Positions 55,093 through 64,000 of a stretch of 64,000 nt of DNA are shown piece after piece. The notes under the pieces are model-generated. The model saw nothing but the letters and a program-made list of their open reading frames with translations. It had not been told where the DNA came from and searched no databases. Within the stretch, counting starts at the first letter, position 1. Each line of letters opens with the position of its first letter. Source of the stretch: Kibdelosporangium persicum. GTDB taxonomy: Bacteria; Actinomycetota; Actinomycetes; Mycobacteriales; Pseudonocardiaceae. Position numbers and translations under genes: made by a program. The DNA lies in assembly GCF_013280595.1 (NCBI RefSeq), contig NZ_JAAATY010000004.1, positions 101,820-165,819 on the forward strand, written 5' to 3'.

Positions 55093-55686
55093 TCAGCTGG
55101 AGGCGTAGACCAGGAACACGGCCTTCGACGACACCTCAAGCTTGTGCGCGACCGCGTCCGTGTAGCCGGCGTTCAGTGCGATCGCCGCTGCTTCCTCGGC
55201 TGACGCGGGCAGGGGGATGTCGGCGGCGACCAACGAGGCGAAACCGGGGGACGGGGCGAACGTGCCGGCGAGCGGGATGCTGAACGCCAGCCTGCCGGAC
55301 GGCCGCAACACCCGCAGCCAGTCCTTCAACGCTTCCACGCCCAGGAAATGCAGCGAAGACGAACACACCACCAAGTCCGTGCCCAACGCCGGCACGGGGG
55401 CGGGCACCGCGGGCCCGACGTGCCAGGTGATCTTGCCGGACGGGTCCTGGACCACGGCTTTCGCCTTCGCCCGCTCGATCATGCGAGCGGAGAGGTCGAT
55501 CGCCACGACCTCGCGGGCGCCGAGGTGTTGCAGGGCCGCGAACGCCGCCGCGCCCGTTCCCGTCGCGACGTCGAGGACGAGGCCGGGCTGCGGTGCGTCG
55601 GCCACGCCGGTCACCAGTTTCTCGGCGACCACCTGGTGGTACAGGTTGTCGTCGTATCCGGCCGCGATCTCGTCGAACACGTTCAC
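55093..55686 (-). CDS. SAM-dependent methyltransferase
   Basis: A 197-residue class I methyltransferase. SAM-binding motif I reads VLDVATGTGAAAFAALQHLG (about 38-57), motif II VVAIDLSARMIERA, motif III LVVCSSSLHFLG, with LRVLRPSGRLAFSIPL after. The N-terminus (DEIAAGYDDNLYHQ) is typical. The substrate is unknown. GTG 55686 lies nine bases past the YdjM-like gene stop, so they may form an operon. Confidence 0.84.
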   Translation of the reverse strand: MNVFDEIAAGYDDNLYHQVVAEKLVTGVADAPQPGLVLDVATGTGAAAFAALQHLGAREVVAIDLSARMIERAKAKAVVQDPSGKITWHVGPAVPAPVPALGTDLVVCSSSLHFLGVEALKDWLRVLRPSGRLAFSIPLAGTFAPSPGFASLVAADIPLPASAEEAAAIALNAGYTDAVAHKLEVSSKAVFLVYASS

Positions 55687-55695
55687 CTGCGGATT

Positions 55696-56502
55696 CTACC
55701 GAGGCAGGAACGTGAAACCCCACAACGAAGGGATCGCCCCGGTTTGTTGCAACGCCGCCAGTGACAACCAGATCGACGCCACCGTGATCAACGGGCCGAT
55801 GACCGCCATCTCCACCTTGCCGCCGGTCTGCATCCGCAGGATCTTCGGCGGCGCCACCGGGTACCAGGTCTTGCCGCCCAGCGGGATCGGCCACAGCATC
55901 GGGCAGCCCTGCTCGGTGATCGCGTCGCCGATGAAGTGCGCGATGCAGCCGATGCCCACGGCCACACCGCATGCGGCGGCGTTGGCCGACGTCTGCTCAG
56001 TCCACAACAGACATAACGCCGTCACGCCCGCCGACGTCAGCGTGATGATCAGAGCGTCCTTGCGGGGATGCCACTTGTGCAGGATGCCGCGCACGGCCAA
56101 GCCGGCGAACACGAACATCAGCACCGGCAGCGCCCATTTCTGGCTGGTCTGCACGACCGCCGTCGTGATGATCGCGGCGATCACCGCGAACACGAGCGTG
56201 TGCGTCAGCCCCCGGTGCCCGCCGTCGCGGTTGGAGTCGCGTTTGGTCCGGGTCAGCCGGTAGACGCCGTGGCTCAACGCGTTGACACCGCTGGAGAAGC
56301 CCTGGCTGATCGCCCCGAACGTCCTGGAGACCGTGGACGACGGGTGGTCCAGGTCGGGTAACAGCGCCGCACCGGTCGCCAGTACCGCCCCCACCACCCA
56401 CGCGCGCGGGCTCAGTTGCCCGATCGCGTGGTCGGTCGCCAACGCGCTGGTCGCCGACCATGCCAACAAGCCACTCATCGCATGCGTAGGCCCGGTTGCC
56501 AT
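55696..56502 (-). CDS. YdjM-like membrane-bound metal-dependent hydrolase
   Basis: A 268-residue DUF457/YdjM protein with five or six helices. The conserved acidic and histidine motifs are THAMSGLLAW, LPDLDHPSS, GHRGLTHTLVF and IAHFIGDAIT, which form a likely metal site near the membrane. In E. coli the relative YdjM is LexA-controlled; no SOS box is seen here. ATG 56502 is natural. Confidence 0.86.
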   Translation of the reverse strand: MATGPTHAMSGLLAWSATSALATDHAIGQLSPRAWVVGAVLATGAALLPDLDHPSSTVSRTFGAISQGFSSGVNALSHGVYRLTRTKRDSNRDGGHRGLTHTLVFAVIAAIITTAVVQTSQKWALPVLMFVFAGLAVRGILHKWHPRKDALIITLTSAGVTALCLLWTEQTSANAAACGVAVGIGCIAHFIGDAITEQGCPMLWPIPLGGKTWYPVAPPKILRMQTGGKVEMAVIGPLITVASIWLSLAALQQTGAIPSLWGFTFLPR

Positions 56503-56703
56503 CTGTTGGAAGCCCCCTCATGATCACCTTTCCGCAGGATAGCGGTTTTTCCGGCGCGACCTGCGGATCCCGTGTGGACGGTGGCGCGGCGATGATCACG
56601 GATCGCTAACGGGCCGGTCACTAGTCGGTGCGGAGTAGTTGCTTGCACCGATTGGGTGACCATGATCGCTTCGCCCCCCTATGGTCCCCAAGGAGACATA
56701 CAC

Positions 56704-57369
56704 ATGAGACGCGACGTTCGTCGTGTGCTGACCGCACTCGCCCTTTCCCTCGGCGTGTCGCTCGGTAGCGCCGCAATCGCGACAGCGACCCCCGACGGCC
56801 CGCCCCAGTCCGGCGACTCGCGGGCGACTGCCGTCGCGGGCAACGTCACGACCTGCCGCGCGGCGGGGATTCCCGGCGAGACCATCGAGGTGACCTCGAA
56901 CATCACCGGGAACACGGACATCGACATCACCGCGATCCCGAGTGGCTACCAGGTCACGGGCGTGGTGGTGAAGGGCGGCCCGGCGTACAACAAGTACCCG
57001 AACCTCGGTGAGCTGCCGTGGAACGACCTGCACGCACCGCTGGTCTCCAGCGGCAAGCCGGCGGAGATCAGCCACTGGTTCGTCTGCGGCAAGCCGAGGA
57101 CGACCACGACCAAGACCACGACGAACACGACCACCAAGACCACGGCGACGAGCGCCGGCACGAGCACGGGCGCCGGTTCGAGCAGCTCCACTCCGGCCGG
57201 GACCTCGTCGAGCGCTCCCGTCGTCGTCGGCGCGTCCGATGACACGTCCGGCACGTCCGGCCTGGCGCGGACCGGTTTCAGCGGCGGCCCGTACGTCCTG
57301 ATCGGCGGCCTGCTGCTGATCGGCGGGATCGCGGCACTGGTGCTCGCGCGGATGCGCCGCCGGGCCTGA
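56704..57369 (+). CDS. LAxTG wall-anchored surface protein
   Basis: A 221-residue exported protein. A signal peptide (VLTALALSLGVSLGSAAIAT, cleaved near ATA) precedes a domain of about 100 residues with two cysteines (VTTCRAAGIPGETIEVTSNI, HWFVCGKP), a Thr/Lys then Ser/Thr linker (TTTTKTTTNTTTKTT), and a C-terminal sorting signal: LARTG followed by a hydrophobic helix (YVLIGGLLLIGGIAALVLA) and RMRRRA. LAxTG is the class E sortase site in high-GC Gram-positives, so it is probably linked to peptidoglycan. No sortase gene is in the window. AAGGAG precedes ATG 56704. Confidence 0.84.
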   Translation: MRRDVRRVLTALALSLGVSLGSAAIATATPDGPPQSGDSRATAVAGNVTTCRAAGIPGETIEVTSNITGNTDIDITAIPSGYQVTGVVVKGGPAYNKYPNLGELPWNDLHAPLVSSGKPAEISHWFVCGKPRTTTTKTTTNTTTKTTATSAGTSTGAGSSSSTPAGTSSSAPVVVGASDDTSGTSGLARTGFSGGPYVLIGGLLLIGGIAALVLARMRRRA

Positions 57370-57526
57370 ACCGACCCGTAATCCGAGGTCCTCTCCCGGA
57401 CGGTCATACGATCGGGCCTAGTGACCGCCGCGACACGGCCAGGACAAGCTACCAGTATGCTTGTACTGTTAACGCGGCTGACCAAGACTCGAAGACGAGA
57501 TCATCCCGGGAGAGGAACCCAGGCAG

Positions 57527-58741
57527 ATGGCCAAGATCAAGGTCCAGGGGACGGTCGTCGAACTCGACGGCGACGAGATGACCCGCATCATCTGGCAGTT
57601 CATCAAGGACAAGCTGATCCACCCGTACCTGGACATCAACCTGGACTACTACGACCTGGGCATCGAACACCGGGACGCGACCGACGACCAGGTCACCGTG
57701 GACGCGGCCAACGCGATCGCCCGGCACGGCGTGGGCGTCAAGTGCGCCACCATCACCCCGGACGAGGCGCGGGTCGAGGAGTTCGGCCTCAAGAAGATGT
57801 GGCGCAGCCCGAACGGGACCATCCGCAACATCCTCGGCGGCGTGATCTTCCGTGAGCCGATCGTCATCTCCAACATCCCGCGGCTGGTGCCCGGCTGGAC
57901 CAAGCCGATCATCATCGGCCGTCACGCCCACGGCGACCAGTACAAGGCCACCGACTTCAAGGTCCCCGGCCCGGGCACGCTGACGATCACGTACACGCCG
58001 GAGGACGGCTCCGAGCCGATGCAGTTCGACGTCGCGAACTTCCCGGAGGGCGGCGGCGTCGCGGTCGGCATGTACAACTACCGCAAGTCGATCGAGGACT
58101 TCGCGCGCGCCTCGCTGCGCTACGGCCTCGAGCGCCAGTACCCGGTCTACATGTCGACCAAGAACACGATCCTCAAGGCCTACGACGGCATGTTCAAGGA
58201 CGTGTTCCAGGAGATCTACGAGAACGAGTTCAAGGCGGACTTCGACGCCAAGGGCCTGACCTACGAGCACCGGCTGATCGACGACATGGTCGCGGCCGCG
58301 CTGAAGTGGGAGGGCGGCTACGTCTGGGCCTGCAAGAACTACGACGGTGACGTGCAGTCCGACACCGTGGCGCAGGGCTTCGGCTCGCTGGGCCTGATGA
58401 CCTCGGTGCTGATGACTCCGGACGGCAAGGTCGAGGCCGAGGCCGCGCACGGCACGGTCACCCGGCACTACCGCCAGCACCAGGCGGGCAAGCCGACGTC
58501 GACCAACCCGATCGCGTCGATCTTCGCCTGGACCCGTGGCCTGGAGGCCCGTGGCAAGCAGGACAACACGCCCGAGGTGATCGGGTTCGCCAACACCCTG
58601 GAGCAGGTCATCATCGAGACCGTCGAGAGCGGCAAGATGACCAAGGACCTGGCCCTGCTCGTCGGCCCGGACCAGCAGTGGCAGACCACCGAGGAGTTCC
58701 TCGCCACCCTGGACGAGAACCTGCAGAAGAAGATGGCCTAA
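57527..58741 (+). CDS. icd: NADP-dependent isocitrate dehydrogenase
   Basis: Oxidative decarboxylation of isocitrate to 2-oxoglutarate, giving NADPH. The 404-residue protein belongs to the homodimeric, eukaryote-like subfamily: [20 protein letters not shown] at the start, [19 protein letters not shown] (substrate site), [33 protein letters not shown] and [11 protein letters not shown], with the NADP region [23 protein letters not shown] lies before the ATG. A 13-bp terminator follows. Confidence 0.97.
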   Translation: MAKIKVQGTVVELDGDEMTRIIWQFIKDKLIHPYLDINLDYYDLGIEHRDATDDQVTVDAANAIARHGVGVKCATITPDEARVEEFGLKKMWRSPNGTIRNILGGVIFREPIVISNIPRLVPGWTKPIIIGRHAHGDQYKATDFKVPGPGTLTITYTPEDGSEPMQFDVANFPEGGGVAVGMYNYRKSIEDFARASLRYGLERQYPVYMSTKNTILKAYDGMFKDVFQEIYENEFKADFDAKGLTYEHRLIDDMVAAALKWEGGYVWACKNYDGDVQSDTVAQGFGSLGLMTSVLMTPDGKVEAEAAHGTVTRHYRQHQAGKPTSTNPIASIFAWTRGLEARGKQDNTPEVIGFANTLEQVIIETVESGKMTKDLALLVGPDQQWQTTEEFLATLDENLQKKMA

Positions 58742-58755
58742 GGTCAGACCAGAAA

Positions 58756-58787
58756 GACACCCCCATGGCTCTGCCCATGGGGGTGTC
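58756..58787 (+). terminator. Terminator after icd
   Basis: GACACCCCCATGG at 58756-58768 pairs perfectly with 58775-58787 over a six-base loop; it lies 15 bases past the icd stop. Confidence 0.85.
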
Positions 58788-58883
58788 CTCGGGGCATAAT
58801 CACGGACAGTGGTCGGTCGCTGACTCGGGTGGTCTTCCGGCGCAGCGGTTCTGCCTGGCTGTGAGCTGCGTTATACGTGTCTC

Positions 58884-59249
58884 ATGGTGACGAAACTGTG
58901 GGCCAGGGCGAGAGAGGTGATCGTGTTGGCACCGAAGCGGACACTGATCGTGGTCGCGGTGCTGGTCGGGATCGTCATCCTGTACGTCCTTGGCAACGAG
59001 AAACAGCAGCAGAACAGCGGTACCAACAACGCCAACGCGCCCGCGTCGACGGCGTGCCGGGTCGCGGTGACGGCCGACGTGCTCAACGTGCGGGCCGCCC
59101 CGGACGTGAAGTCCCAGATCGTCGGCAAGTTCAAGCTCAACGCCGAGGCCGACGCGGAGAAAGTCGTACAGAACGGCTTCCGCAAGCTGTCCGAAGGCCG
59201 CTGGGTGTCCACCGACTTCATCAAGCCACTGCAGGGCCGCGACTGCTGA
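58884..59249 (+). CDS. Membrane-anchored SH3-domain protein (121 aa)
   Basis: A short cytosolic N-terminus, one membrane helix (LIVVAVLVGIVILYVLG, about 21-37), a Gln/Asn-rich linker and a bacterial SH3 domain (VTADVLNVRAAPDVKSQIVG, then LSEGRWVSTDFIKPL). Two cysteines (Cys58 region and the C-terminal residue) may form a disulphide. Probably a cell-wall-binding envelope protein. TTATACG about ten bases before the ATG could be a -10 box of a leaderless transcript. Confidence 0.8.
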   Translation: MVTKLWARAREVIVLAPKRTLIVVAVLVGIVILYVLGNEKQQQNSGTNNANAPASTACRVAVTADVLNVRAAPDVKSQIVGKFKLNAEADAEKVVQNGFRKLSEGRWVSTDFIKPLQGRDC

Positions 59250-59322
59250 CTCGCGCGGGCCACACCGAAGGTGTCGGCTCCGGTGACCGAGTCCGCCGAG
59301 CGGAGCGAGGCAGTCAGACACA

Positions 59323-60117
59323 GTGATCGTTTCCTCGACAAACGTCAACGGGCTGCGGGCCGCCGCCCGCAAGGGTTTCTCCGAGTGGCTGGCCGCCACT
59401 GAGGCGGACGTGGTGTGCCTGCAGGAAGTCCGCGCCACCATGGACCAGTTGCCGCCCGAGGTCCGTGCCCCGCACGGCTGGTTCGCCACACATGCGCCCG
59501 CGGCTGTGAAAGGCCGTGCGGGTGTGGCCGTGTACAGCCGTCTTGAGCCCGAGTCGGTCCGGATCGGCTTCGGCGCCGCGGAGTTCGAGGACAGCGGCCG
59601 TTACGTCGAGGTCACGCTGCCCGGCATCGTCGTCGGCAGCGTGTACGTGCCCAGCGGCGACGTCGGAACCGAGCGGCAGTTGGAGAAGGAACGCTTCATG
59701 GACGCGTTCCTGCCGTACCTGGCCGAACTGCGCGACAAGGCCTCCGCCGCGGGCGACGAGGTGCTGGTCGCGGGCGACTGGAACATCGCGCACCAGCAGG
59801 CGGACCTGAAGAACTGGAAGGGCAACCAGAAGTCGTCCGGCTTCCTGCCCGAGGAACGCGCCTGGCTCAGCCGGATCTTCGACGAGGTCGGCTATGTCGA
59901 TGTGGTCCGTGCGCTGCATCCCGAAGGCCCCGGCCCGTACACGTGGTGGAGCTACCGCGGCAAGGCGTTCGACAACGACTCAGGCTGGCGCATCGACCTG
60001 CAGATCACCACTCCGGGCTTGGCCGCCCGCGCCACGAGCGCGGTGGTCGAGCGGGCCGCGACTTACGACGAGCGCTGGTCGGACCACGCGCCGGTGACGG
60101 TCACCTTCACGGACTGA
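59323..60117 (+). CDS. xthA: Exodeoxyribonuclease III / AP endonuclease
   Basis: A 264-residue enzyme of the ExoIII/APE1 family that cuts at abasic sites and removes 3' blocks in base excision repair. Motifs: STNVNGLRAAARKGF, VVCLQEVR (metal Glu), GRYVEVTLPGIVVGSVYVPS, VLVAGDWNIAHQQADLKN (Asp/Asn pair), DNDSGWRIDLQITT and WSDHAPVTV with the catalytic Asp-His. GTG 59323 begins the family sequence. Confidence 0.95.
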   Translation: MIVSSTNVNGLRAAARKGFSEWLAATEADVVCLQEVRATMDQLPPEVRAPHGWFATHAPAAVKGRAGVAVYSRLEPESVRIGFGAAEFEDSGRYVEVTLPGIVVGSVYVPSGDVGTERQLEKERFMDAFLPYLAELRDKASAAGDEVLVAGDWNIAHQQADLKNWKGNQKSSGFLPEERAWLSRIFDEVGYVDVVRALHPEGPGPYTWWSYRGKAFDNDSGWRIDLQITTPGLAARATSAVVERAATYDERWSDHAPVTVTFTD

Positions 60118-60188
60118 TCGTTTGTAGTACGCTGCCCGGGGCTCTGGGCAGGACACGGCAACGGCGACCATGAAGTGGAGGCCCGCTC

Positions 60189-61223
60189 TTGACTGCCAAG
60201 GCGGACAGTCGGTCCACGCAGAAGCACAAGGCGGCACTGGAGTCCTTACGCTCCCAGGCCGACAAGATCCGCTACGCGTGCGAACAGGTTCCTGAGCCGA
60301 CCACTTCCGCGGTCCGCGAATGGCTGGCCGGCTACCGGGTTCGGCCCGATCGGTCGCACTTATCCGGTGTGGTCAGGGAATGGCGGCGGCAGAACGGCAT
60401 CGGGTCCACCGGCGAGCTGGTGAAGATGACTCCGGAACTGATGGCCGAGCTGGACGCCATCGCCACCGACCGAGCCGACCGAGCCGACCGATCTGTCAGA
60501 GCCGACAGCGTTGCCACTGTCGAGGAGAACGAAGCATCACCACCGCAGAAGCGGTTCAGCACTTGGGTTTTTGTCCTCGGTGCGCTGGTCGGCCTGGTCG
60601 TGTCGATCGACACCAGCTGGCGGTTCTTCGGCGACAAACTCGGTGTCACCAACATTCCCGAGCGGATCGCCATGTTCGCGGGCATGGAGATCGTCCTGAT
60701 CGCCTGCGGTATCTCGATGTTCGAGGGTGTCCGCCGCCGTGGCGGAACTCCCGGCCCCGCGCGTTGGCTGGCTTGGGCGCTGTGTGGCGCATCCGCCTAT
60801 GCGGCCCTGGTTCTGTCCGGCCCGTTCCTCGGCGCCGCCCGCGTGATCTTCGGCCCTGTCCTTTCGGTTGTCGCGCTGCACTTCGCGCTCGGCGTGGAGC
60901 TACGGGCCCGCGGCTACCAGCGGAGCGGCACGTTGGCCCGGATCGGCCGCGAACTGCGTGAACGGTTCCTGTCCCGCTTCGGTCTCGCCGACGACGAGCG
61001 GGACGCTTTGACGCGTACCCGCGACCGCGCCGCACGCCGTGTCGCCCGGCTGGCGATGGCGCCGAAGTGGACGCCGTTCCGGCAGTCCCGGCTCGACCGC
61101 AACCTGCGCAAGTCCAACGCCGCCCACGATCCCGAAGCCCGTGCGCGGATGCTCGCCGAGCTGGCCGCGATCCGGCACGCGAAGGACCTCAGGAACCTGG
61201 TCCAGGAATCGCCCTGGGCCTAG
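60189..61223 (+). CDS. Membrane protein with N-terminal HTH-like region
   Basis: A 344-residue protein of unrecognised family. The first ~80 residues (KIRYACEQVPEPTTSAVREW, then SHLSGVVREWRRQNGIGSTG) resemble the winged-helix N-termini of plasmid KfrA-like proteins. Three or four hydrophobic helices follow (about 125-143, 160-178, 190-212, 215-240), then a basic C-terminal domain of about 100 residues (TRTRDRAARRVARLAMAPKW). The layout recalls the DUF2637-like proteins of actinobacterial mobile elements, but no element is seen. TTG 60189 has GGAGG eight bases upstream. Confidence 0.6.
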   Translation: MTAKADSRSTQKHKAALESLRSQADKIRYACEQVPEPTTSAVREWLAGYRVRPDRSHLSGVVREWRRQNGIGSTGELVKMTPELMAELDAIATDRADRADRSVRADSVATVEENEASPPQKRFSTWVFVLGALVGLVVSIDTSWRFFGDKLGVTNIPERIAMFAGMEIVLIACGISMFEGVRRRGGTPGPARWLAWALCGASAYAALVLSGPFLGAARVIFGPVLSVVALHFALGVELRARGYQRSGTLARIGRELRERFLSRFGLADDERDALTRTRDRAARRVARLAMAPKWTPFRQSRLDRNLRKSNAAHDPEARARMLAELAAIRHAKDLRNLVQESPWA

Positions 61224-61224
61224 G

Positions 61225-61662
61225 CTAGCCCAGCGAGGCGAAGATCCCGAACACGCCGATGAGCCACGCCCACACGAGCATCCCGAGCGTGGGCTTGCCG
61301 CCGGTGTCGTCGCGGATCACCCGAAGTGCCGTGACAGCTTTGCCGATCGTCGCCTGAGTGGCCCACTGCAGGAAGATCCGGTCGAGGATCGACATCGTGA
61401 CGAACCCGGCCGCGCAGATGATCAGGAACTGGGTGGTGGTGATCCCCGGCTCGCGCGTGTCCAGCGCGTAGGCCACGGCGAACGGCACACCCACGTGCAC
61501 GACAAGATCGATTACGAACGACAGCACCTGCCGCACGCCGGTCGGCGACGGGTAGCGGGGATCCGAGCGGGCGCCGTGCCTGCCGGGCGACCATGCGCCA
61601 ACCGGCGTGGGTTGGCGCAGGTCACGGCGTCGCACGGAGACTACGTCGGCGGTCGAACTCAT
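61225..61662 (-). CDS. RDD-family membrane protein (145 aa)
   Basis: An RDD-type membrane protein: VLSFVIDLVVHVGVPFAVAY (about 46-65) with the family Asp, a middle helix (FLIICAAGFVTMSILDRIFL) and WATQATIGKAVTALRVI, then a last helix. RDD proteins are thought to be transporters or ion-exchange proteins. ATG 61662 overlaps the MetRS stop (ATGA), so both proteins are co-translated. Confidence 0.82.
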   Translation of the reverse strand: MSSTADVVSVRRRDLRQPTPVGAWSPGRHGARSDPRYPSPTGVRQVLSFVIDLVVHVGVPFAVAYALDTREPGITTTQFLIICAAGFVTMSILDRIFLQWATQATIGKAVTALRVIRDDTGGKPTLGMLVWAWLIGVFGIFASLG

Positions 61663-63050
61663 GGGGCCGATGATGCCTGAGCGGTTCGCGTCCTGTCCGC
61701 CAATCGCGGAAACGCACGCGCTTCGCCGAGCACGCGCGCGGCCCCGGATGGCAGGAAGGGCGACAGCTCGTGGGCGATCGTCCGGCATGCCCCGCCCAGC
61801 CTGGTCAACACCTCTTCCCGTTCACCACCGGACAGCTCCCACGGCCGAGTGGTCTCGATGAGACGGTTCGTCTCGTCGACGGCCGCGACGATCGCGCCGG
61901 TCGCCGCCCGGAAGTCGAAGTCACGCAGTGCCTCGTCCACTGTGGACGCAAGCTCGATGCCCGGTCCGTCCGGGATCGAGCCGCCCGCCAGGCCGCGGAC
62001 GCGGTTGAACAGGTTGCCCACGCCGTTGGCCAGTTCGCTGTCCGCACGGTCGACCAGCCGCTCCTCGGTGAAGTCGGTGTCGCCCAGTTTGGCCGGTTCC
62101 CGCAACAACCACCAGCGCAGCGCGTCGACGCCGTACTTGCCGACGATGTCCAAAGGGGACACCCGGAGGCCTGAGCTCTTCGAGATCTTGGCGCCGTGCG
62201 ACGTCAGGTACTCGTGCACGAAGATGGTCTTCGGCAACGGCAATCCGGCCGACAGCAGCAAAGCGGGCCAGTAGACCGCGTGGAACCGGATGATTCCCTT
62301 GCCGATCACGTGCACCTGCTCGCCGTCGCGCCACCACTGGCCGAACGAGTCCGCCAGTGTCGTGACGTAGTTGGCCAGCGCGTCCCACCACACGTAGATC
62401 ACCTGAGACGGGTCGTCCGGCACCGGGATGCCCCAGCCGTTCGACCGGGCGGCGGGCCGGGACACGCTGATGTCCGACAGCCCTGACCGCACGAACGACA
62501 GCACCTCGTTGCGCCGCGCCTCCGGCTCGATCCGGATGTCGTTCTCCAGCGCGTGCAGGACCTGGTCGGCGTACTTCGACAACCGGAAGAACCAGTTCTC
62601 CTCCGTGACGACCTCGGCCTTGGTGCCGTGCTCGGGGCAGTACGGCTCGGTCACGAACGCCTCGCAGCCCGCGCAGTAATACCCGGTGTAGGACTTGCGG
62701 TAGAAGTCGCCGCGCTCGGCCGAGGCACGCCACAGCTTCTCGACGCCCGCGAGGTGCCGGGGGTCGGAGCTGGTGCTGACGAAGTCGTCGTACGACAGGT
62801 CCAGCGGCTCTCGTAAGGCCGCGAACCGTGCCGCGTTGCCCCGGACGAACTCGCTCACCTCGACACCGGCCGCCTTCGCGGCTGTGACGTTCTTGAAGGC
62901 GTTGTCGTCCGTGCCGGTCTGGAACCTGACCTGCTCGCCGCGTAGTCGGCGATGCCTCGCGAGCACATCCGCCTGGACCAACTCCAGTGCGTACCCGATG
63001 TGGGGCTCGGCGTTGACGTACGCGATGGATGTGGCTACGTAGAAGCTCAC
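61659..63050 (-). CDS. metG: Compact methionyl-tRNA synthetase
   Basis: A 463-residue class I aminoacyl-tRNA synthetase. It begins YVATSIAYVNAEPHIGYALE (HIGH-type motif HIGY), has a zinc-type knuckle (YYCAGCEAFVTEPYCPEHG), VIYVWWDALANYVT, and the KMSKS-type loop KISKSSG. The helical anticodon domain (GVGNLFNRVRGLAGG to LSPFLPSGAARVL) follows, but there is no C-terminal EMAP/tRNA-binding domain, and it is shorter than most bacterial MetRS. GTG 63050 has GGAGGG six bases upstream. A Met-Met leader peptide and a strong hairpin precede it. Whether this is the only MetRS or a second, resistance-type copy cannot be decided here. Confidence 0.93.
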   Translation of the reverse strand: MSFYVATSIAYVNAEPHIGYALELVQADVLARHRRLRGEQVRFQTGTDDNAFKNVTAAKAAGVEVSEFVRGNAARFAALREPLDLSYDDFVSTSSDPRHLAGVEKLWRASAERGDFYRKSYTGYYCAGCEAFVTEPYCPEHGTKAEVVTEENWFFRLSKYADQVLHALENDIRIEPEARRNEVLSFVRSGLSDISVSRPAARSNGWGIPVPDDPSQVIYVWWDALANYVTTLADSFGQWWRDGEQVHVIGKGIIRFHAVYWPALLLSAGLPLPKTIFVHEYLTSHGAKISKSSGLRVSPLDIVGKYGVDALRWWLLREPAKLGDTDFTEERLVDRADSELANGVGNLFNRVRGLAGGSIPDGPGIELASTVDEALRDFDFRAATGAIVAAVDETNRLIETTRPWELSGGEREEVLTRLGGACRTIAHELSPFLPSGAARVLGEARAFPRLADRTRTAQASSAP

Positions 63051-63098
63051 TGCTGTCCCTCCTGACGACTGGACCGGCCGCCGGCGGGGACGTGGCGC

Positions 63099-63120
63099 GT
63101 ACCCGGTGACGACCGGGTAC
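63099..63120 (-). promoter_or_regulatory. Hairpin between Met leader peptide and metG
   Basis: GTACCCGGT at 63099-63107 and ACCGGGTAC at 63112-63120 form a perfect 9-bp stem with a four-base loop, eleven bases past the leader-peptide stop and about 49 bases before metG. A further CCCC-GGAA-GGGG hairpin lies inside the leader ORF. Candidate attenuator. Confidence 0.55.
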
Positions 63121-63130
63121 CTGGCGCGAA

Positions 63131-63190
63131 TCAGTGCACGCTGACGGACCCCGGAAGGGGCCACATCATGAGCGCCACACTCTTACGCAT
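63131..63190 (-). CDS. Met leader peptide of metG (19 aa)
   Basis: The minus-strand frame ATG 63190 to TGA 63131 encodes MRKSVALMMWPLPGSVSVH. Two adjacent Met codons occur at positions 8-9, upstream of a gene for methionyl-tRNA synthetase. TACAAT (plus 63197-63202) lies six bases before the ATG, which would place the transcript start at or next to the ATG, so the leader peptide is probably translated from a leaderless mRNA. Such a layout fits ribosome-mediated attenuation by Met-tRNA level. Confidence 0.5.
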   Translation of the reverse strand: MRKSVALMMWPLPGSVSVH

Positions 63191-63196
63191 GTCGCC

Positions 63197-63202
63197 ATTG
63201 TA
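63197..63202 (-). promoter_or_regulatory. -10 element for metG leader
   Basis: TACAAT on the minus strand, a good sigma-70-type -10 hexamer; no clear -35. It lies within the 34-base gap between the leader-peptide start and the divergent fbiC start. Confidence 0.45.
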
Positions 63203-63224
63203 CTGGTTCGCCTAGGCTAGTTCG

Positions 63225-64000
<776 letters not shown>

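Overview
This is a high-GC actinobacterial chromosome segment with dense, mostly co-oriented short operons, frequent ATGA/GTGA start-stop overlaps and many GTG or TTG starts. The order chorismate mutase - pcrA - M23 peptidase - sucC - sucD - 34-kDa-antigen-like protein - PerM-like protein - purN - purH matches the Mycobacterium tuberculosis Rv0948c to Rv0957 block as I recall it. FO synthase (F420), a split ImuA'/ImuB/DnaE2 mutasome, a TNT-domain protein and an LAxTG wall protein also fit Actinomycetota. My inference is a filamentous Pseudonocardiaceae-type genome (Kibdelosporangium, Lentzea or Amycolatopsis relatives); genus cannot be fixed from the sequence alone.

Layout. 1-0.4 kb: degenerate direct repeats. 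0.4-17 kb: conserved housekeeping block (chorismate mutase, DedA, PcrA helicase, hydroxylase, M23 hydrolase, succinyl-CoA synthetase, envelope proteins, purine synthesis). 16.8-20.7 kb: a frameshifted phytase-like gene, then a DUF1445 hydro-lyase/MFS pair with a divergent GntR regulator. 20.8-25 kb: ImuA' and ImuB, each behind a perfect SOS box, separated by two envelope genes flanked by a duplicated ~70-bp block. 25-25.9 kb: wreck of a multi-integrase element. 26-31 kb: DedA, secreted esterase, NarL-type two-component pair, frameshifted MerR gene. 31-40 kb: S9 peptidase, an orphan SOS box, DnaE2, a DinB-like protein, and a retron-like reverse transcriptase followed at once by a universal stress protein. 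40-44 kb: secreted propeller protein and a TNT-domain protein. 44-50.7 kb: transporters, folD, DUF3017, VanZ-like, mdh, P450. 50.8-57.4 kb: OmpR-type two-component pair, inositol-phosphatase-like, small proteins, a HhH-GPD repair protein, methyltransferase, YdjM-like hydrolase, LAxTG surface protein. 57.5-64 kb: icd, SH3 protein, exonuclease III, membrane protein, RDD protein, a compact MetRS with a Met-Met leader peptide, and the start of fbiC (cut by the window end).

Functional themes. Four TCA-cycle genes (sucC, sucD, mdh, icd) and one-carbon/purine genes (folD, purN, purH) are scattered through the window. DNA repair and mutagenesis is strongly represented (PcrA, ImuA', ImuB, DnaE2, HhH-GPD protein, exonuclease III). 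The most novel-looking items are the reverse transcriptase-Usp operon beside dnaE2, the Met-Met leader peptide with hairpins before metG, the orphan SOS box with a 56-codon ORF, and a dispersed 22-nt intergenic repeat family.
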